A stretch of 47,367 nucleotides of DNA, from NCBI GenBank assembly GCA_012031975.1, contig JAAUSA010000011.1:1-47367 (forward strand), given 5' to 3'. The position numbers and the translations under genes are program-made. The notes under the pieces are model-generated. The model ran no database searches, was not told where the DNA came from, and saw nothing but the letters and a program-made list of their open reading frames with translations. Below are positions 37,292-47,017 of the stretch, piece by piece. How positions within the stretch are numbered: position 1 is the first letter of the stretch; every line of letters begins with the position of its first letter. This DNA is from Alkalinema sp. RU_4_3. Its GTDB lineage: Bacteria; Cyanobacteriota; Cyanobacteriia; Leptolyngbyales; Leptolyngbyaceae.

Positions 37292-37407
37292 GGGCGAAAC
37301 CCTATATTGGACAAGCTTAGACGTTGCTGATAGATGTTGCTGATCATTGTGACAGATTCGGTTCCCTCTCGGGGCAACCTGTTGTTTGGATAGTCCCCCC
37401 CTCCTTC

Positions 37408-38882
37408 ATGGCTTCTTTTTGGTTTTTTCTATTGCTGGCGGTTTCTAGCTGGCTGACCTATGTGGTGATTGAGCGGCAGGTGAAGACCCTGACCCGGACA
37501 CCGATCTGGATGCTTTGGCTGGTCCTGATGCTGCCCGTCTTCAGTATGACCCTCTGGATGTTGGGGGGCGGCGATCGGCGGGCCTTGCCGCTGTTTTTCT
37601 TCGTGTTTGTGGCCAGTTTTGTGGGCTATGTGGCGCTGATTCAGAAAGGCCGGATTGCCTCGCCCGATCGCAGCCTGGAGGAAGTCCTGCCCCTCGATTT
37701 ACCGAGCGATCCCCCGCCACCCGACCGATCAATGAAGAAGAGGAACAGCAGCTCCGCGATTGCTTCCCCTGGGGCATCTACCACCTGAACCGCCTAGAAT
37801 TTCGCCCCCAGGCGGTGATCTGCACGGGTCAGCTACGGACGGAGCCCGAGGCTGCCTACAAAACGATTCAGTCCAATGTGCGCCAGATCTTCGGCGATCG
37901 ATTCCTGGTTCTCTTCCAAGAAGGGACGCCCGGTAAACCCGTGTTTGTCATGGTGGCCAATCCCCAGTTGACCCCCGAGGGGCAGTTACTCGATCGCGCG
38001 CCTGATAAGCCCCTGATCGGCTTGATTCTGGCGGGTCTGAGTTTTATCAGTGCGACCTGGGCAGGCTGCGAGATCCTGCGCCAAACCCTAAAACCGACCC
38101 AGATTATCTGGACCGATGGGATCAGCTATGCCTGTGCCTGGATGGGATTTTTTCTCGTGCGGGAATTGGGGCATTATTTCATGGCCAAGCGCTATAGGCT
38201 ACCCGTCACCCTGCCCTACTTCTTTCCCTTTCCCCCGGTGGCCCCCTTCCCCCCGATTGGCACCCTCGGGGCCTATACGCGTCTGCTGGCCCCCATGCCC
38301 AGCCGCAAGGCTCTCTTCGATATTCGGGCGATCGGTTCCCTGGGCGGCATGGCCCTGGCCATCGGGCTACTCGCCTGGGGCCTGGCCCATTCGACCGTAG
38401 TACTGGAGAGCGATCGCGCCACCATCTTCGATTTTGAGGGGCTGAAGCCGAAGTACTCGCTGCTGTTGGCCCTGCTGACGAAGGTGGCACTCGGCACACA
38501 GATTGGGGCAAAGCAGGCGATCGCCCTCCATCCCGTGGCCTTTGCGGGCTGGTTGGGGGTGCTGTTCAGTGCGTTTAATTTGATGCCGATCGGCACGCTC
38601 GATGGGGGGCGACTGGTCCATGCGGTTTACGGCCAGCGGACCGGGGCGATGATTGGCAATGTGGCGCGGCTGTTGCTGCTGCTGCTGTCCCTGGCCCAGA
38701 TGCATCTGGTGCTCTGGGCGGTGTTGTTGTTCTTTCTACCGACGATGGATGAGCCTGCCCTCAACGATGTGACCGAGGTCAATGGGGTCCGGGATATGAT
38801 TTGTTTAGTGGCGCTGGTGCTGGTGATGCTGGTGATTTTGCCCGCACCGCCCTCGCTGTTGGTTGCTTTGGGTATGGGTTAG
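37408..38882 (+). CDS. M50 (site-2 protease/EGY-type) membrane peptidase, frameshifted, with RELGH motif
   Basis: Two frames join near 37711-37735, around a C5 run. The first (MASFWFFLLLAVSSWLTY) covers two N-terminal helices and a charged linker. The second starts at NEEEEQQLRDCFPWGIYHL and runs to the end, about 490 aa in all. The body fits the plant EGY/cyanobacterial S2P group: LPYFFPFPPVAPFPPIGTLGA, a helical bundle, and NLMPIGTLDGGRL holding the third metal ligand. The zinc motif normally read as HExxH is RELGH (codons 38160-38174), with the first His replaced by Arg. Activity is doubtful, as in inactive EGY3-type relatives. A DUF815 ATPase gene starts 2 bp after its stop. Confidence 0.85.
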
Positions 38883-38884
38883 GA

Positions 38885-40161
38885 ATGAATTATCAAGGGA
38901 ACTTTCAACGCTTAGAGGGGGCCTTGCTGCGATCGCTGCACCTCTATGGCAATCTTCTCGACGACGAGGTGGGCGAGGCTTTTTTACGGCTCCAGGAGGC
39001 CCTGGTGACGCGCGATCGCTCCGCCTTGGTCGAGGCCTATGGCCTGTGGTTTGCTGCCCTGGGCGATCGATCCATGGCTGGCAGGAACATCTGCTCCAGC
39101 GTTTGGTCGAGGCCGACAACAGCTTTAGCCGCGCCGCCGCCCAGTCGAGGATCGCCATGCCCATCGCCATGGCCGCTGGGCGGGACCTACAGGTGTTGCA
39201 GCAGCTCTATGACTACGATGTGGAGGCTATAGCGGCGGATGTCAACCAACAGGCCAATCTCACGGTGCCCTTGGTGCCCTGGGTGAATTGGTCGAGCGAT
39301 CTAGGTCCCCTCCAATCACTCCGCCAAGCCTTCGAGGGCAGTGAAGACTGGACCGAAGCCATGCCAACCCTGGTGGAACTCTATCGCCAGCGGGGCGTGG
39401 GGCGCTTTGGCAACTATTGGGCCTTTCGGTGGCAGCAGGGACAACTGGTGGGGTTGGCCCATCCTGACCCTGTGGCCCTTCAGGACTTGGTCGGCTACGA
39501 ATGGCAGCAGCAGGCCCTGGTGAAAAATACCGAGTCCCTGCTCAACGGTCACAGCGCCCTGAATGTGCTGCTCTACGGCAGTCGCGGCACGGGCAAATCC
39601 TCCCTGGTCAAAGGTCTGCTGAGCCGCTACGGTCCCCAGGGGTTGCGCCTGGTAGAAATTGCCAAGGCTGATTTGCAGGATCTCCCCCTAGTGGTCGAAC
39701 AGGTGCGCTCCATCCCCCAGAAGTTCATCTTCTTCGTCGATGACCTCTCCTTTGAAGCCGACGAGGAGCAGTTCAAGGCCCTCAAGGTGGTCCTTGAAGG
39801 CAGCATTACTGCTCGGCCTAGCAATGTTGTGGTCTACGCCACTTCCAACCGACGGCATTTAATCCGAGAATATTTCAGCGATCGCCCCGCCCCCCGAGAT
39901 CAGGACGAACTCTTCAATTGGGACACGGTCCAGGAGAAACTCTCCTTTAGCGATCGCTTCGGTCTCACCCTGACCTTTGAGCCCACGGACCAGGACACCT
40001 ATCTGAAAATCGTGTCTCACCTGGCCCAGGCCCAGGATATCCACCTCGACCCAGACCAACTCAAATTCCGCGCCCTACAATGGGCCACCCAGCAGAACGG
40101 GCGATCGGGTCGCACGGCCCGCCAGTTTATCGACTTCCTGACCGGAGAACAGCCAGCATGA
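38885..40161 (+). CDS. DUF815-family AAA+ ATPase, one frameshift
   Basis: ATG 38885 starts MNYQGNFQRLEGALLRSLHL and runs to about 39070. There a one-base shift leads into the frame GWQEHLLQRLVEADNSF, which continues to 40161, about 425 aa in all. The ATPase core is clear: LLYGSRGTGKSSLVKGLL (P-loop), FIFFVDDLSFE (Walker B) and VVYATSNRRHLIREYF (sensor 1 region), ending with the helical GRTARQFIDFL. DUF815 proteins are cytosolic and of unknown function. The gene follows the M50 gene by 2 bp and overlaps the thioesterase start by 4 bp (ATGA), so all three are one operon. Confidence 0.88.
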
Positions 40162-40571
40162 CTACCTTTCACTACGATCGCACCATCCGTTTCAATGATA
40201 CCGACGGCGCAGGGGTTGTGTACTTCGCGAACCTGATGTCCATCTGCCACGAAGCCTACGAAGCTTCCTTGGTGGCTGCTGGTATTGACATGCCTGCTTA
40301 CTTCCGAGGTCATCCGGTGGCGGTGCCGATTACCCATAGCTCGATCGATTTCCGTCGCCCGCTTAAATGCGGCGATCCCCTACAGATCGAGCTTCAGATC
40401 AGCATTTTGGATGAGAGTCGGTTTGCGATTGACTATCACCTGACCCGCAACAGCGAGGAGATCGCGACGGGGCGGACGGAGCATGTGTCGATCGATAGCG
40501 ATAGTCAAACGAAGGTGCCGTTTCCGCTGGATTTACGGCTGTGGCTGCATTTTCATGATGTTGATTGTTAG
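40158..40571 (+). CDS. 1,4-dihydroxy-2-naphthoyl-CoA hydrolase (hot-dog thioesterase)
   Basis: The 137-aa hot-dog fold protein releases 1,4-dihydroxy-2-naphthoate from CoA in phylloquinone (vitamin K1) synthesis, where cyanobacteria use this type of enzyme. The family motif NDTDGAGVVYFANLMSICHEAYE holds the catalytic Asp, and THSSIDFRRPLKCGD is the central strand region. The start at 40158 overlaps the preceding stop; the longer upstream frame is antisense-like. Its stop (40569-40571) is directly adjacent to the stop of hemH on the other strand. Confidence 0.9.
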   Translation: MTTFHYDRTIRFNDTDGAGVVYFANLMSICHEAYEASLVAAGIDMPAYFRGHPVAVPITHSSIDFRRPLKCGDPLQIELQISILDESRFAIDYHLTRNSEEIATGRTEHVSIDSDSQTKVPFPLDLRLWLHFHDVDC

Positions 40572-41735
40572 TTACAACAACCCCAAGGCATGCAGTGGAC
40601 CCCACCCAGTTACGACCTCAAATACAACGGCGAGCAACCCTAACATTGCGAGTCGGCCATTCCAAATCTCTGCGGAGCTGGTCATGCCCCATTCCCATTT
40701 TTCCTGGGGGTAGAGCTTCGTGTTCTCGACTAGCGCCACAGTGTCAGCAAAGGTGATGGGGCGATCGCCCTGGGCCTTCACCACCAAGTCCACGAGGGCT
40801 TGAATAAATTCAGGATTGGTGTCGGGGGCAGGCACCCGCGCAAACACCTCGATCCCGGCGGCTTCGGCGATCTCCCGATATTCAATGTCGATCTCTTCTA
40901 GGGTCTCAATATGCTCTGAGACAAAACTAATCGGCACCACCACCAATTCCTTGACCCCCTTTTCAGCCAGCTCTTCGATCGCCACATCGGTGTAGGGCTG
41001 CAACCATTCCACAGGACCCACCCGACTCTGGTAAGCGAGGGTGTAGGGGTTCGATCGCCCCAGGGTCTTCATGATCCCTGCCGTACAGGCTTCCATCTCT
41101 TTTTGGTAGGGATCGCCTGCTTCTTCCACATAACTCACGGGTACGCCATGGGCACTGAAAAACACATGGGCCTGTTCGGGGTTGGGGGTTTCATCAATCT
41201 TGCGTCCGATCAAACCCGCCATCGACTGCATATAGGCCGGGAACGTACCCCAGGAGGGCACCACCGTATATTTAATCTTCTGCAACTCCGGATCCGCTTC
41301 CCACATCCGCTCTAGCACCCGGAAGCTGGACCCGCTCGTGCTGATCGAAAACTGCGGATATAGCGGCAGAATCACCAGTTCTTCGATCTGATCGCGCTTA
41401 ATCTGGGCCACCGCTTCTTCGGTGAACGGATGCCAATAGCGCATGCCCACATAGACCGTCGCATCCTGGCCGAGGGCACGCAGTTTCTCCTGGACCGCCA
41501 GTGCCTGGGCTTCTGTAATCCGCCGCAGGGGCGATCCACCGCCAATCTTCTTGTAGTTATTCTGGGACTTCTTCGCCCGCAGGGTCGAAATAAACCAGGC
41601 CAAGGGCGCCTGGAGCAAAGGCGAAGGCAACCGAATAATTTCCGGATCCGCAAACAGGTTATATAAAAAGGGTCGGACATCTTCCAGCTTGTCCGGTCCA
41701 CCCAAATTCAAAAGTAAAACCCCTAGTCGGCCCAT
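40572..41735 (-). CDS. hemH: ferrochelatase with C-terminal CAB domain
   Basis: The 387-aa enzyme inserts iron into protoporphyrin IX to make heme. [20 protein letters not shown] opens the domain, with [53 protein letters not shown] (catalytic His region) and [16 protein letters not shown] after it. The C-terminal extension [18 protein letters not shown] is the single LHC/HLIP-like helix typical of cyanobacterial and plastid ferrochelatases, which binds chlorophyll and links the enzyme to the membrane. The length is right for the fused form. Confidence 0.96.
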   Translation of the reverse strand: MGRLGVLLLNLGGPDKLEDVRPFLYNLFADPEIIRLPSPLLQAPLAWFISTLRAKKSQNNYKKIGGGSPLRRITEAQALAVQEKLRALGQDATVYVGMRYWHPFTEEAVAQIKRDQIEELVILPLYPQFSISTSGSSFRVLERMWEADPELQKIKYTVVPSWGTFPAYMQSMAGLIGRKIDETPNPEQAHVFFSAHGVPVSYVEEAGDPYQKEMEACTAGIMKTLGRSNPYTLAYQSRVGPVEWLQPYTDVAIEELAEKGVKELVVVPISFVSEHIETLEEIDIEYREIAEAAGIEVFARVPAPDTNPEFIQALVDLVVKAQGDRPITFADTVALVENTKLYPQEKWEWGMTSSAEIWNGRLAMLGLLAVVFEVVTGWGPLHALGLL

Positions 41736-41843
41736 GATTGAAAATCCTTATATTTTTCGGCAATCTTTCTTTAGATTACTTTAACAACATTACTGCCTCC
41801 CTCGACCGATCGCCCCACCCGTCTTCCAAAGAAAATTATTTCC

Positions 41844-43012
41844 ATGACCGATGCCGATCTACTCGCCCTCGATGGCAAAATCCTCAGCTTGAATCAAAAA
41901 TTTAAAGCCGCTGGCCTGGGTCTCCAGATCGAGCGCCGGGGCGCCAAACTCAACCTACGCGGCACCTTCCCGCCAAAACCGGGATCCGATCGCCTCCGCC
42001 CCTCCCAGCAGCGCCTCAGCCTTGCCTACCCCGCCACCGCCGCTGGGCTCAAACAAACCGAACAGCAGGTCAAAATCATCGCCGCCCAGCTGATCCAGCA
42101 CAGCTTCGACTGGCAGGAATACCTGCCCCACCAGGGTGGCAAACGCCTCAGCCAAATGGAGCTAGCCGAACAAATCCAAGCCTTCCAGCAGGCGTTTAAA
42201 AACCACCCCGATCGCGCCCTCAACCCCGCATCCACCATCACTACCTGGTCCGCCGCCTACGAACCCTACCTGAAAAACTCCTCACCACCACAGCGCAAAA
42301 CCCCCAACTCACCCTGACAGAGAGCCTGTACAAAGCGATCGATCAAATCCCCCGCCAGGCGAGGAGCCGCCAACTCTGCTGTACCGCCCTGAACGCCTTT
42401 GCCCAATTCATTAAGCTCGATCTCCCCGAACCCATCAAGGAGCGCTACGGCACCTACAACAACAGCGTGACGAAGGTGCGCGATCTGCCCACGGACAGCG
42501 CGATCGTCGAGCAATGGGAACGCATACCCAACCCAAGCTGGCAATTCGTCTACGCGATCATGGCCGCCTACGGTCTGCGCAACCACGAAGTCTTCTTTTG
42601 CAACTATGACGCCCTCCGCCAGGGCGACAGCCGGATCGATGTCCTCTCCACCACCAAAACAGGCAGCCATGAGGTCTGGCCCTTTCAGCCTGAATGGGTC
42701 GAACAGTTCAATCTGCGCCAAATCCAGTTGCCGGAGATTAACTGCGATCTGACCACCACCACCTTGCAGCGGGTGGGCCAGCGGGTCACGGCCCAGTTTC
42801 GCCGTTATGGCATTCCCTTTTCGCCCTACGACCTGCGCCATGCCTGGGCCGTGCGGACAATTCACTTTGGACTGCCCGATACGGTGGCGGCCAAGATGAT
42901 GGGGCATTCCACGGCCATTCACAGTCGCACCTACCACCAGTGGATGACCCGGCGCGATCAGGAGCAGGCGGTGGCAGCGGCGTTAGCGCGGCATCAGGTC
43001 GGCAAGGAATAA
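41844..43012 (+). CDS. tyrosine-type site-specific integrase, one frameshift
   Basis: The first frame (41844 to about 42275) gives the N-terminal DNA-binding half (LNLRGTFPPKPGSDR, SFDWQEYL). At A5 (42273-42277) one extra A is needed to read KKLLTTTAQNPQLTL and on through LYKAIDQIPRQARSRQLCC into the catalytic half. This carries DLRHAWAVRT (the conserved H-x2-R segment), MMGHSTAIHSRTYHQW (H and the Tyr nucleophile) and ends near 43012, about 389 aa in all. It is the cyanobacterial integrase type found as single chromosomal copies. No att sites or prophage genes are near. Its 3' end overlaps trpS by 19 bp on the other strand. Confidence 0.87.
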
Positions 43013-44001
43013 CCTAAGGCCGTTTTCACCTTGACTAGGGTTGTATTGGCGACTTCGGTGGCTTTTTCGCGGCCATCGCGCAGTACGGTTTCGAGGTAGC
43101 CCGGATCGCCCATGATCTCGGCATACTTCGTTTGAATCGGCTTGAGGGCTTCGATCGCCGTCTCCGTCATCAAGGGTTTGAACTGGCCCCAGCCCATGTC
43201 CTGACATTCTAAGGCGACCGTCTCCTTGGGTTTACCTGAAAGCAAGCTGTAGAGGGTGAGCAGGTTGTGGCATTCGGGGCGATCGCGGTTGTCGAATTCC
43301 AGGCCCTTGATCGGGTCGGTTTTACATTTTTTGATTTTTTGGGCGATGGTGTCGGGGGGGTCAAGCAGGTTGAGGCGGCTGAGTTCCGAGGGGTCAGATT
43401 TGGACATTTTGCGGGTGCCATCGGCCAGGCTCATGACGCGGGCGCCCTCTTTGCGAATCATTGGGTTGGGGCATTTGAGCACCGACTCACCTTTGCCGTA
43501 GAGGTGATTGAAGCGGTTGGCGATGTCGCGGGTTAGTTCCAGGTGCTGCTTTTGATCTTCGCCGACGGGGACCTGGTCTGCCTCATACAGCAAAATATCC
43601 GCTGCCATAAGCACCGGATAGTCAAGGAGGCCCACCCCCACGTCTTCGCCCTGTTTAATGGCTTTCTCTTTGAACTGAATCATGCGCTCCAACCAGTTGA
43701 GCGGGGTGATGCAGTTGAGCAGCCAGGCCAGTTCGCTATGGGCGGGGACGTGGGATTGGATAAAAATAGTTGAACAATTCAGGTCCACGCCGCAGGCCAA
43801 ATACAGGGCCGCAATGGCGCTGGTGTCCTGGGCCAGGGTCGCCGGGTTGTGGGGCACGGTGATCGCATGGAGATCGACCACACAGAAGAAATTATCGTAC
43901 TGGCCCTGACCATCTACCCAGGTTTTGATTGCGCCGAGGTAGTTGCCTAGATGGAGATTACCTGTGGGCTGGACGCCGGATAGAACGCGCTTTTTAGACA
44001 T
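42994..44001 (-). CDS. trpS: tryptophanyl-tRNA synthetase
   Basis: The 335-aa class Ic enzyme charges tRNA-Trp. The HIGH-type motif is in GVQPTGNLHLGNYLGA, the KMSKS loop in DGTRKMSKSDPS, and MAADILLYEADQVPVGEDQKQH is the tryptophan/tRNA contact region. The length is that of the short bacterial form. It is convergent with the integrase gene and overlaps it by 19 bp at the 3' ends. Confidence 0.96.
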   Translation of the reverse strand: MSKKRVLSGVQPTGNLHLGNYLGAIKTWVDGQGQYDNFFCVVDLHAITVPHNPATLAQDTSAIAALYLACGVDLNCSTIFIQSHVPAHSELAWLLNCITPLNWLERMIQFKEKAIKQGEDVGVGLLDYPVLMAADILLYEADQVPVGEDQKQHLELTRDIANRFNHLYGKGESVLKCPNPMIRKEGARVMSLADGTRKMSKSDPSELSRLNLLDPPDTIAQKIKKCKTDPIKGLEFDNRDRPECHNLLTLYSLLSGKPKETVALECQDMGWGQFKPLMTETAIEALKPIQTKYAEIMGDPGYLETVLRDGREKATEVANTTLVKVKTALGYSLPT

Positions 44002-44086
44002 AGGGCAGAACGGGAGTTTTACAGATTGTAAAGGCTCTTTATTCTACCGAGTTCTGTGCCAGTTGGGTTGTTCGGTATGGGCTGAT

Positions 44087-44251
44087 CTAGTCGCTGCGCT
44101 TGGCCTGGGCTTCGCGCTCTAGGCAGCGTTCCAGGAATTCAATCTGGTGCAGGCGCCAGAAGCGGCCTGGGCTGAGTACGGGCTGGTAATCGGTCTCGAA
44201 TAGCGGCTGGTTCAGGAACTTCCAGACAGGGAAACGGAGAAGTTGAGACAT
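44087..44251 (-). CDS. 54-aa hypothetical protein
   Basis: From ATG 44251 a short frame encodes MSQLLRFPVWKFLNQPLFET, then DYQPVLSPGRFWRL and HQIEFLERCLEREAQAKRSD before TAG 44087-44089. The alternation of aromatic/proline and charged residues looks like a real small cyanobacterial protein: a compact N-terminal part and a helical tail. No family is recognised. It sits 85 bp upstream of trpS on the same strand and 182 bp downstream of the HAD gene. Confidence 0.55.
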   Translation of the reverse strand: MSQLLRFPVWKFLNQPLFETDYQPVLSPGRFWRLHQIEFLERCLEREAQAKRSD

Positions 44252-44433
44252 GACGATTTTGAGAGCGTAGGGTTTTTTCGGCGATCGCGTCAGACCCCTG
44301 ACGGGCCTACTTTCTCAAGATGCCCCTCCCACGACGACGTTTCATAGTGGGGATTGCGGATTTTGTGGTTGGCGATGGTGGCTGTATGCCTGTATTTACT
44401 GGGACGACAGGCGCGAGGATTGGGCTTTGTGGC

Positions 44434-45153
44434 TTAGGTGGGCGCGTTGTCGGGGGAGGCCTTGTCGAATTGTTCCTGGATGCGATCGAGTTCGAGGTCC
44501 GTGAAGTAGTCGATGGCCCAGTTGGCCCAGCGTTGCATCATGTGGAAGGGGTAGGTGTTGGCGATGCCGACGACCGATATGCCCGCGCGTTTGGCGGCGG
44601 TCAGGCCTGCGATGGTGTCTTCGATGGCCAGGCAGTCCTGGGGCTGGAGGTTGAGTTCGGGGAAGGCGGTTTTGAGGCGCTCGATGCCGAGGAGGTAGCC
44701 GTCGGGTTCGGGTTTGCTGGTGGTGATGTCGTCGCCAGCGACGATGACGCTGAATAGGTTACGGATGTTGAGGCGATCGAGCACAACCTCGATTTCGGCG
44801 GTGAGGGCGCCGCTGACAACGGCCAGTTTGCACTGAAGACCTTGGAGTTTGAAAATCAGATCTTCAAGTCCTGGGTAGGTGGGGAGTTTTTCTAGGGTTT
44901 CGAGTTCGCGGAAGTAGGCGCGGGCCTTGCGGTTGATCAGGTCCTGGAGGTAGGTTTCGGTGACGAAGCGGCCCCGCGATTCGAAGAGGTCCTTGAGGGC
45001 CATGCGATCGCTGCGACCGACGCAGTAGCGCGCGAAATCCGTGGCGTTGGGGCGAATGTTTTCTTCCAGGAGGAGTTGTTCAATTAGTCTTTCGTGGGTT
45101 TTTTCGTCGTTGATGATGACGCCGTTGAAGTCGAAGAGGACGGCTTTAAGCAT
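44434..45153 (-). CDS. HAD-superfamily phosphatase/phosphomutase-like protein
   Basis: The 239-aa protein has the HAD order: motif I FDFNGVIIND (nucleophile D8, with Asn10 where many members have the acid/base Asp), a helical cap (about 15-90), motif II VVSGAL, motif III SKPEPDGYL and motif IV AIEDTIAGLTAAKRAG. The layout is closest to beta-phosphoglucomutase-like phosphatases. The Asn at motif I may alter catalysis, though the FDFNG form is not rare in cyanobacterial members. It is the last gene of the arsR-headed operon, and its start lies inside the 3' end of the preceding glycosyltransferase. Confidence 0.88.
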   Translation of the reverse strand: MLKAVLFDFNGVIINDEKTHERLIEQLLLEENIRPNATDFARYCVGRSDRMALKDLFESRGRFVTETYLQDLINRKARAYFRELETLEKLPTYPGLEDLIFKLQGLQCKLAVVSGALTAEIEVVLDRLNIRNLFSVIVAGDDITTSKPEPDGYLLGIERLKTAFPELNLQPQDCLAIEDTIAGLTAAKRAGISVVGIANTYPFHMMQRWANWAIDYFTDLELDRIQEQFDKASPDNAPT

Positions 45154-45860
45154 ATTGGGGTTTTGTAGGGGGCGCTATGTCGATTATACCAGCGGTACCA
45201 AGTCCGTAGTTTTTCCGGCGGGATGCCCAGGTGGTAGCCCAGGATCATGATTTGGTTGAGTAGGGTGGTGCGGAGGATGCCGAGCGTTTGCCAGCGGCGG
45301 GGGTGGGTTTTGACCGGAGTAGGAATGATGGCAATCCGACCCAGGCGTTTGAGGTTGTTAATCAACTGGTAGTCCTCCATGATCGCCAGGTCGGGGTAAC
45401 CACCGATCGCGCCAAAGGTCTCTCGCCTCAAGAAGATGCCCTGATCGCCATAGGGAAGCTGGAGGAGACGCGATCGCAGTTTTACCCCCCATTCAACGAA
45501 ACGCAGGGAAACCTCGGGGGCGTTGATGGTCAGATCGAAGGCTCCAGCGATCGTCTGGGGTTGGGCGATCGTGGTTTCGATCAATTCGTAGTAACCAGGG
45601 GGCAGCAGCGTATCACCATGGAGAAACAGCAGGATCTCGTTTTGGGCCATTTGAGCCCCGAGATTCATCTGTCGGGCACGGCCTGGGGCGCTGTGGAGGA
45701 GTTTTGCACCCCAGGATTGGGCAATGGCACAGGTGTCGTCCTGGCTGCCGCCGTCTACGACGAGGACTTCGATGTTTGCGTCCGTACCAGCGATCGCCCC
45801 CAAGGTTTGGTCCAGAACGGCGGCTTCGTTGAGGGTGGGGATGACGATCGAGAGACTCAT
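45084..45860 (-). CDS. GT2-type glycosyltransferase (TIGR04283 family)
   Basis: The 258-aa enzyme begins like a GT2 (MSLSIVIPTLNE, with VLVVDGGSQDDT) and has HSAPGRARQMNLGA, LFLHGDTLLPP (DxD-like acidic position) and GIFLRRETFGAIGGYP, all of TIGR04283, named for arsenosugar biosynthesis. It overlaps the upstream TIGR04282 gene by 4 bp (ATGA). Its last 24 codons lie within the start of the HAD gene and read as low-complexity sequence (SSSTSTASSST), so the original stop has probably been lost or shifted and the true end should be near 45150. The substrate is not certain. Confidence 0.88.
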   Translation of the reverse strand: MSLSIVIPTLNEAAVLDQTLGAIAGTDANIEVLVVDGGSQDDTCAIAQSWGAKLLHSAPGRARQMNLGAQMAQNEILLFLHGDTLLPPGYYELIETTIAQPQTIAGAFDLTINAPEVSLRFVEWGVKLRSRLLQLPYGDQGIFLRRETFGAIGGYPDLAIMEDYQLINNLKRLGRIAIIPTPVKTHPRRWQTLGILRTTLLNQIMILGYHLGIPPEKLRTWYRWYNRHSAPYKTPICLKPSSSTSTASSSTTKKPTKD

Positions 45861-46438
45861 AGCAAATGCTGTGGCAGGTATGGCAGGTCCTCGGGCCGAT
45901 CGATGTCCGGCAGTTCTGGCAACAGATGGATACGGAGGTTGAGGGATTGAGCGATCGCTAGGGTTTGGTTCAGTACCTGGTCGGTGCTCCAGGCAATCTG
46001 GTCAAACAGCTCTGGCACCACCCGCCGCAATCCAATTAAGTAATAGCCCCCATCGAGGGCCGGACCCAACACCAAGTCGTAGGTTGAGAGCGCCTCAAAG
46101 GTTTGCGTCAGGAGCTGGGTATCAATGCCGGGACAATCGGTACCGATAATCACGGCCCCAGTCCCTGCATTATCCCAAAACGCCCCGAGCATCTTCGCCC
46201 CCAAGTCTCCATCGGCCTGGGCCTGGTAACATAGATCCTCCCCCAGCCAATCCCGGAGTTCGCGCGCCTCCCCATTAGCGTAGTAGATGGCGATCGGCGT
46301 TTCCAAGCCTCGGGCCTGCCGCAGGCTATGTTCAGTCATGGCAATCTGCAACCGAGCCGCCCCCTCCGGCCCCAGGGCTGGAATCAAACGGGTTTTGGCC
46401 TGCCCCGCCCGTGGGTAGCGCGTGAAAATAATCAGCAT
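45857..46438 (-). CDS. nucleotidyl/glycosyltransferase (TIGR04282 family)
   Basis: The 193-aa protein shows the TIGR04282 signature: LIIFTRYPRAGQAKTRLIPALG at the start, AVIIGTDCPGIDTQLL and LVLGPALDGGYYLIGLR. These enzymes have a nucleotide-diphospho-sugar transferase fold and are linked to arsenosugar synthesis. ATG 46438 begins the matching sequence, 1 bp after the arsR stop. It is coupled to the TIGR04283 gene by a 4-bp overlap. The arsM and arsS genes are not in this window. Confidence 0.9.
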   Translation of the reverse strand: MLIIFTRYPRAGQAKTRLIPALGPEGAARLQIAMTEHSLRQARGLETPIAIYYANGEARELRDWLGEDLCYQAQADGDLGAKMLGAFWDNAGTGAVIIGTDCPGIDTQLLTQTFEALSTYDLVLGPALDGGYYLIGLRRVVPELFDQIAWSTDQVLNQTLAIAQSLNLRIHLLPELPDIDRPEDLPYLPQHLL

Positions 46439-46439
46439 C

Positions 46440-46826
46440 CTAACTGGCAGCGGCAGCTTCCTCGGCGGCGACAGCCGTGGCGAGGCTGAATTCGCGGAAA
46501 TACATGGCCTGCTGCTCAATTCGACAGGCGATGCGATCGCATACCATCGTACAGAGCTGGAAGCTTAGCTCATCGGCCACACTGTAGTAGGCGAGTGTAC
46601 CTTGGGTACGGCGGGTCAGAATGCCCGCTTGCAGCATCACCTTGAGGTGCTTTGACACATTGGCTTGGCTGGTATCCATCACCTCCACCAAGTCCTGAAC
46701 ACATTTCTCCCCATCACGCAGGAGATTTAAGATCCGCAGTCGGGTCGGCTCGCCCAGCACACTAAAGTAGCTGGCCACCTGTTGGACCACTTCCGGCGGA
46801 ACGTCAACGATTGTTCCAGTTTCCAT
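46440..46826 (-). CDS. ArsR/SmtB-family metal(loid) repressor
   Basis: The 128-aa winged-helix regulator has EPTRLRILNLLRDGEKCVQDL and DTSQANVSKHLKVM as its DNA-reading helix. Cysteines occur at C42 (EKCVQDL, the alpha-3 site region), C92, C96 and C101, so a thiol ligand set for arsenite or another soft metal is plausible, though it differs from the ELCVCDL pair of classical ArsR. It heads the operon of two glycosyltransferases and a HAD protein and should repress it until metal binds. The C-terminal Ala-rich tail (AAEEAAAAS) is unusual. Confidence 0.92.
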   Translation of the reverse strand: METGTIVDVPPEVVQQVASYFSVLGEPTRLRILNLLRDGEKCVQDLVEVMDTSQANVSKHLKVMLQAGILTRRTQGTLAYYSVADELSFQLCTMVCDRIACRIEQQAMYFREFSLATAVAAEEAAAAS

Positions 46827-47017
46827 ATTGGGAATTTATTGCACCGCACAAGTCGGGGAATAGAACGATTTCAGTAGTTCAGGTCGATAGAGCAATCAAT
46901 GAACTCATCCGGGGATCCCTATCTCCAAATCGAGAAATAGTCTGAGTCCATTATGCTCTATTACCCAGAAGTGATGAAAGTCCCTCGGGCAAAAGTCTAC
47001 CCCTAGATAGATTTTTC
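46827..47017. other. arsR upstream region
   Basis: This 191-bp gap between arsR and accB, both on the minus strand, must hold the arsR promoter. No inverted repeat that would clearly be an ArsR operator was seen. An AT-rich segment (AATAAATTCCC on the minus strand) lies just before the arsR ATG. Confidence 0.35.

Noticed and set aside
42266-42937. 223-aa minus-strand ORF opposite the integrase gene
   Set aside because: It is antisense to the conserved catalytic half of the integrase and has shadow-like composition.
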